Origin: Candidatus Bathyarchaeota archaeon
GTDB lineage: Archaea > Thermoproteota > Bathyarchaeia > Bathyarchaeales > Bathycorpusculaceae
NCBI GenBank assembly: GCA_030630585.1
Contig: DAOVMU010000101.1
Span: forward strand, 1 to 5,906
Length of the DNA: 5,906 nucleotides
Reading direction: 5' to 3'
A program made the translations under genes and the position numbers. The notes under the pieces were generated by a model. The model was not told where the DNA came from. It worked only from the letters and a program-made list of their open reading frames with translations, and did not search any database. Positions 1-4,839 of this stretch are shown here, piece by piece. Within the stretch, counting starts at the first letter, position 1, and every line of letters begins with the position of its first letter.

Positions 1-72
1 AGCACGATTAATGTATGTAACACGTTCCAAGTCGTTTGTATTGAATTTCCTTAGTTTGAAGCTTTGTTGCAA
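1..72 (-). CDS. GNAT N-acetyltransferase, RimI-like, N-terminal fragment
   Basis: Only the first 24 codons lie in the window; the gene continues past base 1. From a TTG start at 72-70 the frame reads MQQSFKLRKFNTNDLERV and then TYINRA. This matches the usual opening of RimI-type acetyltransferases: beta strand 1 (KLRKF), then a D-x-x-x-V-x-x-I-N pattern in helix 1. In archaea such enzymes acetylate protein N-termini and ribosomal proteins in the cytoplasm using acetyl-CoA. The TTG start is supported by a GGGGAG Shine-Dalgarno at 86-81 with an 8-nt spacer; the frame is closed upstream by a TAA, and an alternative in-frame TTG lies 27 nt further upstream. The gene lies 91 bp downstream of larA on the same strand, with no overlap. 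With no acetyl-CoA-binding motif visible, RimI specifically is inference; the GNAT family is more secure. Confidence 0.6.
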   Translation of the reverse strand, partial: MQQSFKLRKFNTNDLERVTYINRA

Positions 73-95
73 AAGCTTTTCTCCCCGGCTCGTCT

Positions 96-110
96 TCAAC
101 TCAGAGTTGA
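96..110. repeat. 15-bp perfect palindrome upstream of the acetyltransferase
   Basis: TCAACTC-a-GAGTTGA is a perfect 7-bp inverted repeat around one base. It lies 24-38 nt upstream of the TTG start of the RimI-like gene, where an archaeal TATA/BRE would sit for a short-leader transcript. No good TATA box is visible next to it. It may be an operator or a small hairpin in the larA-rimI spacer. A 15-bp palindrome can also arise by chance at a modest rate, so the functional call is weak. Confidence 0.3.
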
Positions 111-163
111 GAGCATGTTAATCTCTTCTGCACTTACTGTTTTTTGAGAATTTCTAAAGCCTT

Positions 164-1438
164 TCAATCTTCCTCTCTCTTGAATTCCGGTAAAGTAGCG
201 TTTCCATTGGGCATCGCCCACACCTTTGCCTTTTTTCCAGCGATGCTGAAAGCCTCATTCAAAGCATCGTTTACAGCTCTTGCTGTTTTTAGCTTGAAGA
301 CATTCACGGCATAAAAATCCGGCATTGACGAGACCAAGATTATCTGAACCTTTCGTAAAGCCTTCATCAAATAGTAGGCTTTATGTCCACCTAAAACAAA
401 ATTGCGTTTAATGCTTCTTTCAACAGCTTTTAAATCCTTAAACTTGACCATCCAATCATAGAATACTTGATTTCCATATCCTTCCGGACATTCAGCTACA
501 AGGATTACTACTCCACCACGCTTAACCACTTCGAGGGTGTTGTCAACACCTTTATAGGCTTGGAAAAGGTTCAAGTCCGCTGGATGCCCACCTGGACTAA
601 CGACAACTATGTCTGCTTTACGGTTCACCTGTACACGGCACATCTCATCAACAAGCTTTGTTCCTTCATAGAACACCTTTTCCAAGTCGCCTGCAAAGGC
701 CTTAACAATCTCACCTTTACCGTTAACTACAACGTTTACAACAAAGTCCACCTTTGCAAGCTTCGCTGCTTCAACCATGTCCTCATGGACAGGGTTTCCT
801 TCTAAGACACCTGTTTTGGCTTTAGGATGCAAAAGCATGACATGATTGTGCCTTATTGTTTCTTCTCCAGACACTGCAGGTAAAACGCTTTTTCTCCCTC
901 CACCGTAACCAGCATAATAATGGAAACATATGTCTCCTGTCAGGATCTTAATGTCCGCTTCAGCGAAAACACGATTCAAATGAACTTTTGTTCCATGCTT
1001 CTTGGTTTTACCTATGTAAACTAAGTCTTGAGCCTTGCAATCGTGGCTGGTGACCTTTACACGGTTGAGAACCTCTTCACCCAACAACCTTAAAGCTTCT
1101 TCACGAGTAACCGCCCTATGCGTGCCACAACCAAAAACAACCCTTATGTTTTCTTCTCTAACACCTGCCATAATTAACTCTTCAAGTATCGGCGGAACCA
1201 TAAGATCACTTGGGGCAGGTCTGGTCGCATCATCAACAACTATAGCCACTTTATGTTCTTGCTTTACAATGCTGCTCAAAGCTTCAGAGTGTATAGGCTC
1301 CTCCAAAGCCCTTTCAATCTCGGCCCTAGCGTCTGGTACACCAGACTTTTCCACTGGCTCGATTGAACCTAAGAAGTTTCGAGTTGGAATTCTCACGCAT
1401 ACCTCTGTTTTCCCATATGGAAGCCATACATCAACCAT
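164..1438 (-). CDS. larA: LarA-family nickel-dependent lactate racemase / 2-hydroxyacid epimerase
   Basis: This 424-residue protein has the length and layout of LarA: an N-terminal DUF2088 domain carrying the catalytic residues and a C-terminal Rossmann-like domain. LarA carries a covalently bound nickel-pincer nucleotide and racemises lactate or a related 2-hydroxyacid by hydride transfer. Visible family residues are the DDATRP motif (Asp70, Arg73; substrate binding), GTHR (His107), and the HYYAGYGGGRK block with His173 and Lys183, the lysine that forms the thioamide link to the pincer. RHNH ends in His199, equivalent to the nickel ligand His200 of the Lactobacillus enzyme by its 16-residue spacing from the lysine. 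Gln293 and Lys296 fit the later conserved QxxK pair. The ATG at 1438 is preceded by a GGAG at 1453-1450 and by a TATA-like CCTTTAAC at 1468-1461. The cofactor-building genes larB, larC and larE are not in this window. Substrate is uncertain: LarA homologues include malate, glycolate-type and sugar-acid epimerases. Confidence 0.87.
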   Translation of the reverse strand: MVDVWLPYGKTEVCVRIPTRNFLGSIEPVEKSGVPDARAEIERALEEPIHSEALSSIVKQEHKVAIVVDDATRPAPSDLMVPPILEELIMAGVREENIRVVFGCGTHRAVTREEALRLLGEEVLNRVKVTSHDCKAQDLVYIGKTKKHGTKVHLNRVFAEADIKILTGDICFHYYAGYGGGRKSVLPAVSGEETIRHNHVMLLHPKAKTGVLEGNPVHEDMVEAAKLAKVDFVVNVVVNGKGEIVKAFAGDLEKVFYEGTKLVDEMCRVQVNRKADIVVVSPGGHPADLNLFQAYKGVDNTLEVVKRGGVVILVAECPEGYGNQVFYDWMVKFKDLKAVERSIKRNFVLGGHKAYYLMKALRKVQIILVSSMPDFYAVNVFKLKTARAVNDALNEAFSIAGKKAKVWAMPNGNATLPEFKREED

Positions 1439-1460
1439 GTTTAGCTTCGCTCCGATGGAA

Positions 1461-1468
1461 GTTAAAGG
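1461..1468 (-). promoter_or_regulatory. Candidate TATA box for larA
   Basis: Read on the minus strand this is CCTTTAAC, centred about 26 nt before the larA ATG, the usual distance for a leaderless or very short-leader archaeal transcript. A second TATA-like CTTAAAAG at 1487-1480, about 45 nt upstream, would give a leader of some 20 nt that includes the GGAG at 1453-1450. The sequence alone does not decide between them. Confidence 0.35.
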
Positions 1469-1475
1469 CTATTGC

Positions 1476-1521
1476 AGGTCTTTTAAGTGTAACGGACCTT
1501 TTTAACAAAGGTCTTTTAAGT
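1476..1521. repeat. Direct and inverted repeat cluster between divergent larA and hydrolase genes
   Basis: The 13-mer AGGTCTTTTAAGT occurs perfectly at 1476-1488 and 1509-1521, 33 bp apart start to start (about three helical turns). Between them GACCTTT-ttaac-AAAGGTC (1495-1513) is a perfect 7-bp inverted repeat whose right arm overlaps the second 13-mer. The half-site AGGTC thus occurs three times: plus strand at 1476 and 1509, minus strand at 1499. The block lies between the likely TATA boxes of the two divergent genes, so it looks like an operator region able to serve both. No regulator is identified. Confidence 0.45.
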
Positions 1522-1527
1522 ATTTAA
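1513..1527 (+). promoter_or_regulatory. Candidate promoter of the MBL hydrolase-pyrE pair
   Basis: The AT-rich stretch CTTTTAAGTATTTAA contains TATTTAA centred about 31 nt before the hydrolase ATG at 1555. There is no Shine-Dalgarno between it and the ATG, so a leaderless or near-leaderless mRNA is likely. The box overlaps the second copy of the 13-bp direct repeat, so a protein bound there would compete with TBP. Confidence 0.4.
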
Positions 1528-1554
1528 CACAATAGTATTTTTCTGGGATTCTAA

Positions 1555-2250
1555 ATGTCAATTGAAATGAAAACACCAAGCAAAAACGAAATTCTATTCG
1601 TGTGGTTTAACCGCTATGCTGGAGTAACCATTAAAACCCCTTCAAAAACGTTAGTTATAGACCCTGTCGACGTAAAACCCAGAAACTTAAAAAAAGTTGA
1701 CGCAGTCTTAATCACACATGAACATTATGACCATTTAGATCAACCACTTGTCTCGGAAATCCATAAGCTCACACAATGCGAAGTTGTAGCTGACCCGACA
1801 TCTGCAAAAAGACTTCAAAACTTAATTCCTCCGGAGAAATTACGTGAAGTTCATCCCGGCTCAGAAGTGAAGTTCGGAGAAGTTTCTGTCAAAGCTGAAA
1901 CAAGTAACCACCCACCAGCAGCCACACCAGTAACCTTCATAATAACGAGTGAAGACGGAGTCAAGGTTTACCATACAGCAGACAGTATACCATTTCCAGA
2001 GATGGCAACAATAGGTGAAAGAGAAAAACCCGATATTGTCTTCTGCACTGTTGGAATTGCGCCTGGCGCATCACCGGAAACAGGTGTTGAAATCGCAAGA
2101 TTAACAAAGCCCAAAGTCGCTGTTCCCTATCACACAGGCTTAACCGAGGATCTAAAGAAGTTCGCCGAACTCCTCGAAAAGAATATGCCAAATGTAACAT
2201 GTCTAATTCCCGAAGTAAACAAAATTTATCAAGTCTCTAAAAAGGTGTGA
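1555..2250 (+). CDS. Metallo-beta-lactamase-fold hydrolase, UlaG-like
   Basis: A 231-residue cytoplasmic MBL-fold protein without signal peptide or membrane segment. The dinuclear metal site is visible in order: THEHYDHLD with His55, His57, Asp59 and His60 (HxHxDH motif); His119 in SNHPP; Asp143 in HTADS; and His193 in PYHTG near the C-terminus. The length and the late Asp/His ligands fit the UlaG/UPF0173 branch, whose bacterial member opens the L-ascorbate-6-phosphate lactone; most archaeal members have no known substrate. The ATG at 1555 sits about 31 nt after a TATA-like box, supporting leaderless expression from this start; an internal ATG four codons on is possible but less well placed. 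The stop overlaps the start of pyrE, so the two are probably co-transcribed and translationally coupled. A role in pyrimidine metabolism is only a guess from that arrangement. Confidence 0.85.
   Translation: MSIEMKTPSKNEILFVWFNRYAGVTIKTPSKTLVIDPVDVKPRNLKKVDAVLITHEHYDHLDQPLVSEIHKLTQCEVVADPTSAKRLQNLIPPEKLREVHPGSEVKFGEVSVKAETSNHPPAATPVTFIITSEDGVKVYHTADSIPFPEMATIGEREKPDIVFCTVGIAPGASPETGVEIARLTKPKVAVPYHTGLTEDLKKFAELLEKNMPNVTCLIPEVNKIYQVSKKV
2244..2247 (+). promoter_or_regulatory. Possible Shine-Dalgarno favouring a TTG start for pyrE
   Basis: GGTG at 2244-2247, inside the last codons of the upstream gene, lies 8 nt before an in-frame TTG at 2256-2258. This makes TTG 2256 a real competitor to the GTG at 2247. 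The choice changes the protein by only three residues. Confidence 0.35.
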
Positions 2251-2885
2251 AAACATTGTCAAAGAAAGAAAGCGAAGAAGCCATAAAAACTGAAATCAGT
2301 AAAATCCTGAATAAAATAGGCGCCCTAAGGTTCGGAGCCTTCAGACTTACAAGCGGAAAAATAAGCCCATACTACATAGATTTGAGGATAGTTCCAAGTT
2401 TTCCAGCCGCCTTCCAAAAGATCTGCAACCTGCAAGCGAGCTTCATCAAAGAAGAAATGGACGTAAAGGCCTTCAGCAGAATAGCCGGAATTCCCATTGC
2501 TGGCATACCCTTTGCTTCTTTAATCGCTTACAATTTGAAAAAACCGTTCCTCTACATACGTAAAGGTGTGCAGCTGCATGGAAGACAAAGAAGAATAGAA
2601 GGAATCTTGACACCTGGAGATCGTGTTTTACTAGTTGACGATCTAATAACAACTGGTCTGTCTCTAATAGAGGCAATGAAAGCCATAGAGGCTGAGGGAG
2701 GAGTAACCACAGACGCTGTAGTGCTCCTAGACAGAGAAGAAGGTGGAAGAAAAAAACTCGAAAAAAACGGGATAAAACTTCATGCACTGCTCAAAATGAG
2801 CGAAACCGCCAACAAACTATACGATATCGGGGCAATAGATGAAACCAAATTAAAAACGATTCTGAAGCAAATTAAAAAAACATGA
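2247..2885 (+). CDS. pyrE: Orotate phosphoribosyltransferase (PyrE-like)
   Basis: A 212-residue type I phosphoribosyltransferase. Orotate phosphoribosyltransferase condenses orotate with PRPP to give orotidine 5'-phosphate, the fifth step of UMP synthesis, in the cytoplasm as a dimer. Diagnostic features are the N-terminal FRLTSGKISPYYIDLR block (residues 32-47; the SG-x-x-SPYY-x-D-x-R orotate/PRPP region), the flexible-loop segment RKGVQLHG (105-112), and the PRPP motif VLLVDDLITTG (127-137) with paired Asp131 and Asp132. The loop normally reads RK-x-x-K-x-HG; here the third basic position, the catalytic lysine (Lys103 of the Salmonella enzyme), is Gln109. That is unusual, and an altered phosphoribosyltransferase activity cannot be excluded. 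Start: GTG at 2247 overlaps the stop of the upstream hydrolase by 4 bp, with TTG 2256 as alternative. It converges on the TBP gene with a 34-bp gap. Confidence 0.8.
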   Translation: MKTLSKKESEEAIKTEISKILNKIGALRFGAFRLTSGKISPYYIDLRIVPSFPAAFQKICNLQASFIKEEMDVKAFSRIAGIPIAGIPFASLIAYNLKKPFLYIRKGVQLHGRQRRIEGILTPGDRVLLVDDLITTGLSLIEAMKAIEAEGGVTTDAVVLLDREEGGRKKLEKNGIKLHALLKMSETANKLYDIGAIDETKLKTILKQIKKT

Positions 2886-2899
2886 AAACAGGCGAAAAA
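2874..2899 (-). terminator. Candidate oligo-T terminator of the TBP gene
   Basis: On the minus strand, just past the TBP stop, come T5 (2899-2895), T4 (2888-2885) and T7 (2880-2874) within 26 nt and with no hairpin, as in archaeal factor-independent termination. The last run lies inside the 3' end of the convergent pyrE gene. On the plus strand the first T-run after pyrE is T5 at 2941-2945, inside the TBP gene, so the two transcripts may overlap at their tails. Confidence 0.35.
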
Positions 2900-2919
2900 T
2901 GAAGTTACATAGGCGAAGT

Positions 2920-3483
2920 CTATTCATAAAATATAAGCTCTTTTTCCTCTAAAATCACGTGAAGCTTATACACAGCATCGTAAACATCTTCTTCTCTTTT
3001 CGCTCCAGTGCAAACCAATTTGCCGCTTGCAAACAATAGTATAACAACTTTAGGCTCAGCCATTCTATATATTAACCCTGGAAACTGTTCAGGTTCATAC
3101 ATCGTTTTTTCTAGAGAGTATGTTGCCTGCTCCAAATCTATCTTCCCACCTAAACTTGCAGAGGCTACGATATTCTGGATTGTTATCTCAGGTTTACCAA
3201 CGATTACTATTCCACTCTCTTTCAGTTCTTTAACCACCTTTTTAACTGCTCTACGGGATTCTTTTTCAGATTTCGCTCCAGTACAGACCATTTTTCCAGA
3301 GTTAAAAATCAACGTAGCTGTTTTCGGTCTTTTCAACCTGAATACCAGTCCCGGAAATTGTTCTGGACGATACTCCACGCCTGGATATCCCTTCACAACA
3401 GCGTTTAAATCAATTTTTTGATTTAACGTTGCAGATGCCACAACATTTTCAATATGTATGTATACAGCCTTGATTTCCCGCAT
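2920..3483 (-). CDS. tbp: TATA-box-binding protein (TBP)
   Basis: The archaeal TBP recognises the promoter TATA box and, with TFB, recruits RNA polymerase. The 187-residue protein is the two-fold pseudosymmetric saddle and almost nothing else. Repeat 1 spans about residues 9-90 (ENVVASATL, EQFPGLVFR, LIFNSGKMVCTGAK) and repeat 2 about 100-187 (QNIVASASL, EQFPGLIYR, LLFASGKLVCTGAK). The four DNA-kinking phenylalanines are in place: Phe43, Phe60, Phe134 and Phe151. The frame stays open upstream to an ATG at 3696, but the added 71 residues overlap the signal peptidase gene and do not look like TBP. The start at 3483 gives the family length and lies about 29 nt after a TATA-like box. No Shine-Dalgarno precedes it, so the transcript is probably leaderless. 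It follows signal peptidase by 47 bp on the same strand and probably has its own promoter. Confidence 0.96.
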   Translation of the reverse strand: MREIKAVYIHIENVVASATLNQKIDLNAVVKGYPGVEYRPEQFPGLVFRLKRPKTATLIFNSGKMVCTGAKSEKESRRAVKKVVKELKESGIVIVGKPEITIQNIVASASLGGKIDLEQATYSLEKTMYEPEQFPGLIYRMAEPKVVILLFASGKLVCTGAKREEDVYDAVYKLHVILEEKELIFYE

Positions 3484-3508
3484 AAACAACACTTCTTGTA
3501 AGCCAATG

Positions 3509-3527
3509 TTTAAATACCCTTTATAAA
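3509..3527 (-). promoter_or_regulatory. Tandem TATA-like boxes of the TBP gene
   Basis: On the minus strand the 47-bp spacer holds TTTATAAA (3527-3520) and TATTTAAA (3516-3509), 11 bp apart. The nearer box is centred about 29 nt before the TBP ATG, right for a leaderless start; the farther one, about 40 nt before it, would give a leader of roughly 10-15 nt. The pair is more than one promoter needs and may let TBP influence its own transcription. Confidence 0.45.
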
Positions 3528-3530
3528 GCC

Positions 3531-4211
3531 TTAGGCTCCAGCTGTCTTCTCCGAATTCTCTCCTTGCTTGACTCCAGATTTTTTGCCCGAAAACACTGGG
3601 ATTACAAACTCCACAATAACCAAGATAACTATCAGAATTACGATTATGAATATTCCAGACGAGTTGTGCATGAAAAGGGCTACGTGCCCAACCCAAGGAA
3701 TACGTAAAACAACCTTACCAATCACGTGGTCCTCTGGAACCAGCTCACGGTCAGGTGCATGGTTGCCATCACCCTGTGTTTGGAAGTAAGTCTTGTTGTC
3801 TTTTATCTGTTTTCCAACAGCTCTATGAACTATTAAGTCACCAACATCCAATCTACGGAACACGATAATGTCACCATCAGGATCCGCAGCCGCCTTGATC
3901 CTTTCCGGCGATATCCCCTGAACTATGATCAAGTCTCCAACATGTAGTGTTGGTTCAAACGGATGAGACCAACCATCACATCCCACGCCATATGGCTTGC
4001 ACATGCTGCCAGAAGCTACAGTTAACGCTGGGTACTGCGTGTTTAAAACCAGTTGCGATCCATACCAGAAGCCGAAAACTAGTGCCACAATTAAGATTAC
4101 CATTATTGCAGTCCGAGTGTACTCGTTTTCCCAAATTCTTGGCTTTGGATCTGTTGTCAATACCAGGCCTTCTTTTAGTTCACGTGCCCTTGTTGATTTA
4201 GTCTTCTGCAT
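3531..4211 (-). CDS. Archaeal signal peptidase I (Ser/His type)
   Basis: A 226-residue membrane protease that removes signal peptides from exported proteins at the outer face of the cytoplasmic membrane. Order: a charged cytoplasmic N-terminus (1-33), a transmembrane helix (about 34-56), the catalytic domain, a second hydrophobic helix (about 186-206), and a Lys/Glu/Ser-rich tail. The catalytic serine is Ser69 in ASGSM. The general base is His129 in IVHRAV, the archaeal/ER (Sec11-like) replacement for the bacterial lysine. Asp148 and Asp154 lie in QGDGNHAPD. The substrate-groove strand GDLIIV precedes the His box and a second GDxIVF motif follows it. The ATG at 4211 has no Shine-Dalgarno but lies about 29 nt after a TATA-like box, suggesting a leaderless mRNA. 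The 20 or so residues between Ser69 and the GDLIIV strand form a longer loop than in minimal archaeal enzymes and include Cys71 and Cys79, which could form a disulfide outside the cell (inference). Confidence 0.92.
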   Translation of the reverse strand: MQKTKSTRARELKEGLVLTTDPKPRIWENEYTRTAIMVILIVALVFGFWYGSQLVLNTQYPALTVASGSMCKPYGVGCDGWSHPFEPTLHVGDLIIVQGISPERIKAAADPDGDIIVFRRLDVGDLIVHRAVGKQIKDNKTYFQTQGDGNHAPDRELVPEDHVIGKVVLRIPWVGHVALFMHNSSGIFIIVILIVILVIVEFVIPVFSGKKSGVKQGENSEKTAGA

Positions 4212-4235
4212 TTTAAAACTTAACGCTTAATCTCC

Positions 4236-4244
4236 GAAAAATAG
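4236..4244 (-). promoter_or_regulatory. Candidate TATA box for signal peptidase
   Basis: On the minus strand this reads CTATTTTTC, centred about 29 nt before the ATG at 4211, the spacing expected for a leaderless transcript. A GGAG at 4235-4232 is too far (20 nt) from the ATG to act as a normal Shine-Dalgarno. This separates the gene from the small reading frames upstream. Confidence 0.4.
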
Positions 4245-4272
4245 GGGGAAAATGGGGACTGACTTTAGAGTT

Positions 4273-4478
4273 CTACGTCTTCTGAGCTAGTTTAGCTTTG
4301 TTTACAATCCATCGGAATTTCCTGTTGCAATTAGCACGTTCATACATGCGGGACATCGTTGCTGTTACGCGTATTTTGTCTGGATATCGGTCTGCAAGTT
4401 CCCAGGTTTTACATGATCCCTTGCAGGTGTTCTGGAATATGTTTATCTTTTTCGTGTCTTTTGCAGGACAGGCAGCAT
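4273..4478 (-). pseudogene. Small Cys-containing reading frame, no in-frame start (frameshifted or relic)
   Basis: A minus-strand frame is open from 4503 to the TAG at 4275-4273. Its protein-like part has NTCKGSCKTWELADRYP in the middle and YERANCNRKFRWIVNKAK near the end, with five cysteines in all and a basic tail. It has no ATG, GTG or TTG before the middle. An ATG at 4478-4476 lies in another frame and reads MLPVLQKTRKR then stop. A one-base slip back, or one missing A, in the CGAAAAAG run would join it to the Cys frame and give a 68-residue protein. The CKGxC piece recalls a small zinc-ribbon family common in Nitrososphaeria and relatives, but the second CxxC is not intact. It is therefore either a decaying gene, a sequencing or assembly indel, or a frameshifted gene. 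It lies just downstream of the zinc-ribbon gene; function unknown. Confidence 0.35.
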
Positions 4479-4486
4479 CAGAGCGT

Positions 4487-4657
4487 CTAAATCTTTTTCT
4501 TGCTTAGTACTACTCGGAAGGATTTCTTACATTTCGGACAGTCGAAAAGTCCGATTTCCAGTTGCATTCTTTTTCCTTTTTTGTCTGGACGTCCAGCCAT
4601 TTTCCATGATTTTCTTTCTTTTGAAACGTTTGTTCCACATTTTGGACATTTAGCCAT
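4487..4657 (-). CDS. Small basic zinc-ribbon protein with Cren7-like C-terminal half (putative chromatin protein)
   Basis: A 56-residue, lysine-rich protein with an unusually clear GGAGG Shine-Dalgarno 8 nt before its ATG. Cys4-Pro-Lys-Cys7 and Cys40-Pro-Lys-Cys43 form a four-cysteine zinc site. The C-terminal half follows the chromatin protein Cren7 closely as I recall its sequence. Trp18 and Met20 match Cren7 Trp26 and Leu28, which contact the DNA minor groove. IGLF (35-38) is identical to Cren7 38-41, with nine residues from its Phe to the Phe of FR in both proteins, then a Leu three residues after the Arg. The loop after Trp is five residues longer and basic (GRPDKKGKR). The second CPKC replaces the DPET turn of Cren7. 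It looks like an SH3-like DNA-binding fold locked by zinc. Small proteins of this kind in Nitrososphaeria are, as I recall, left hypothetical or oddly named. Gene reality is well supported; the chromatin role is inference. Confidence 0.8.
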   Translation of the reverse strand: MAKCPKCGTNVSKERKSWKMAGRPDKKGKRMQLEIGLFDCPKCKKSFRVVLSKKKI

Positions 4658-4665
4658 TTAGTTTT

Positions 4666-4670
4666 CCTCC
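4666..4670 (-). promoter_or_regulatory. Strong Shine-Dalgarno of the zinc-ribbon gene
   Basis: GGAGG on the minus strand, with 8 nt to the ATG at 4657. It is the best ribosome-binding site in the window, and it fixes the start codon of a gene short enough to be overlooked. Confidence 0.75.
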
Positions 4671-4704
4671 AACATTACCATTACCCATGGTTTCCAACGA
4701 TGAT

Positions 4705-4713
4705 GGATAAAAG
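4705..4713 (-). promoter_or_regulatory. Candidate TATA box of the zinc-ribbon gene
   Basis: CTTTTATCC on the minus strand would place a transcription start near 4683 and give a leader of about 25 nt containing the GGAGG. It overlaps the start of the 10-bp inverted repeat 4710-4744, which would lie over the BRE and upstream DNA. Confidence 0.35.
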
Positions 4714-4744
4714 ATTTTCCATTGTTTTTGGATAGAAAATCTTT
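4710..4744. repeat. 10-bp perfect inverted repeat in the zinc-ribbon gene promoter
   Basis: AAAGATTTTC (4710-4719) and GAAAATCTTT (4735-4744) are perfectly complementary around a 15-nt loop. Outside them CCAAC (4694-4698) and GTTGG (4745-4749) could add a second helix with an 11-nt bulge on one side. The position just upstream of the candidate TATA box suggests an operator or upstream activator site rather than a terminator; no T-run follows it on either strand. Confidence 0.45.
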
Positions 4745-4839
4745 GTTGGCACATCGCATTTAGACATGTTTATTACAAAAGTCCACAAGTTCTGCAAAAA
4801 CTTTTAAGTTAAAACCCTAAAAAAGCACACATTAACCAC

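Noticed and set aside
1035..1505. 156-residue plus-strand ORF
   Set aside because: Antisense to the N-terminal half of larA and to the divergent spacer; low-complexity Ser/Thr-rich shadow of a well-supported gene.
3484..3696. N-terminal extension of TBP by 71 residues to an ATG at 3696
   Set aside because: It overlaps the signal peptidase coding sequence, has no TBP character, and a promoter-like box plus the normal family length support the start at 3483.
4298..4507. 69-residue plus-strand ORF
   Set aside because: It is opposite the Cys-containing minus-strand frame, has no ribosome-binding site and no family resemblance; probably a shadow.
4654..4692. 12-codon upstream ORF (MGNGNVGGKLNG) overlapping the zinc-ribbon start
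   Set aside because: It is short, has no Shine-Dalgarno and consists of low-complexity codons around the GGAGG of the real gene; most likely chance.
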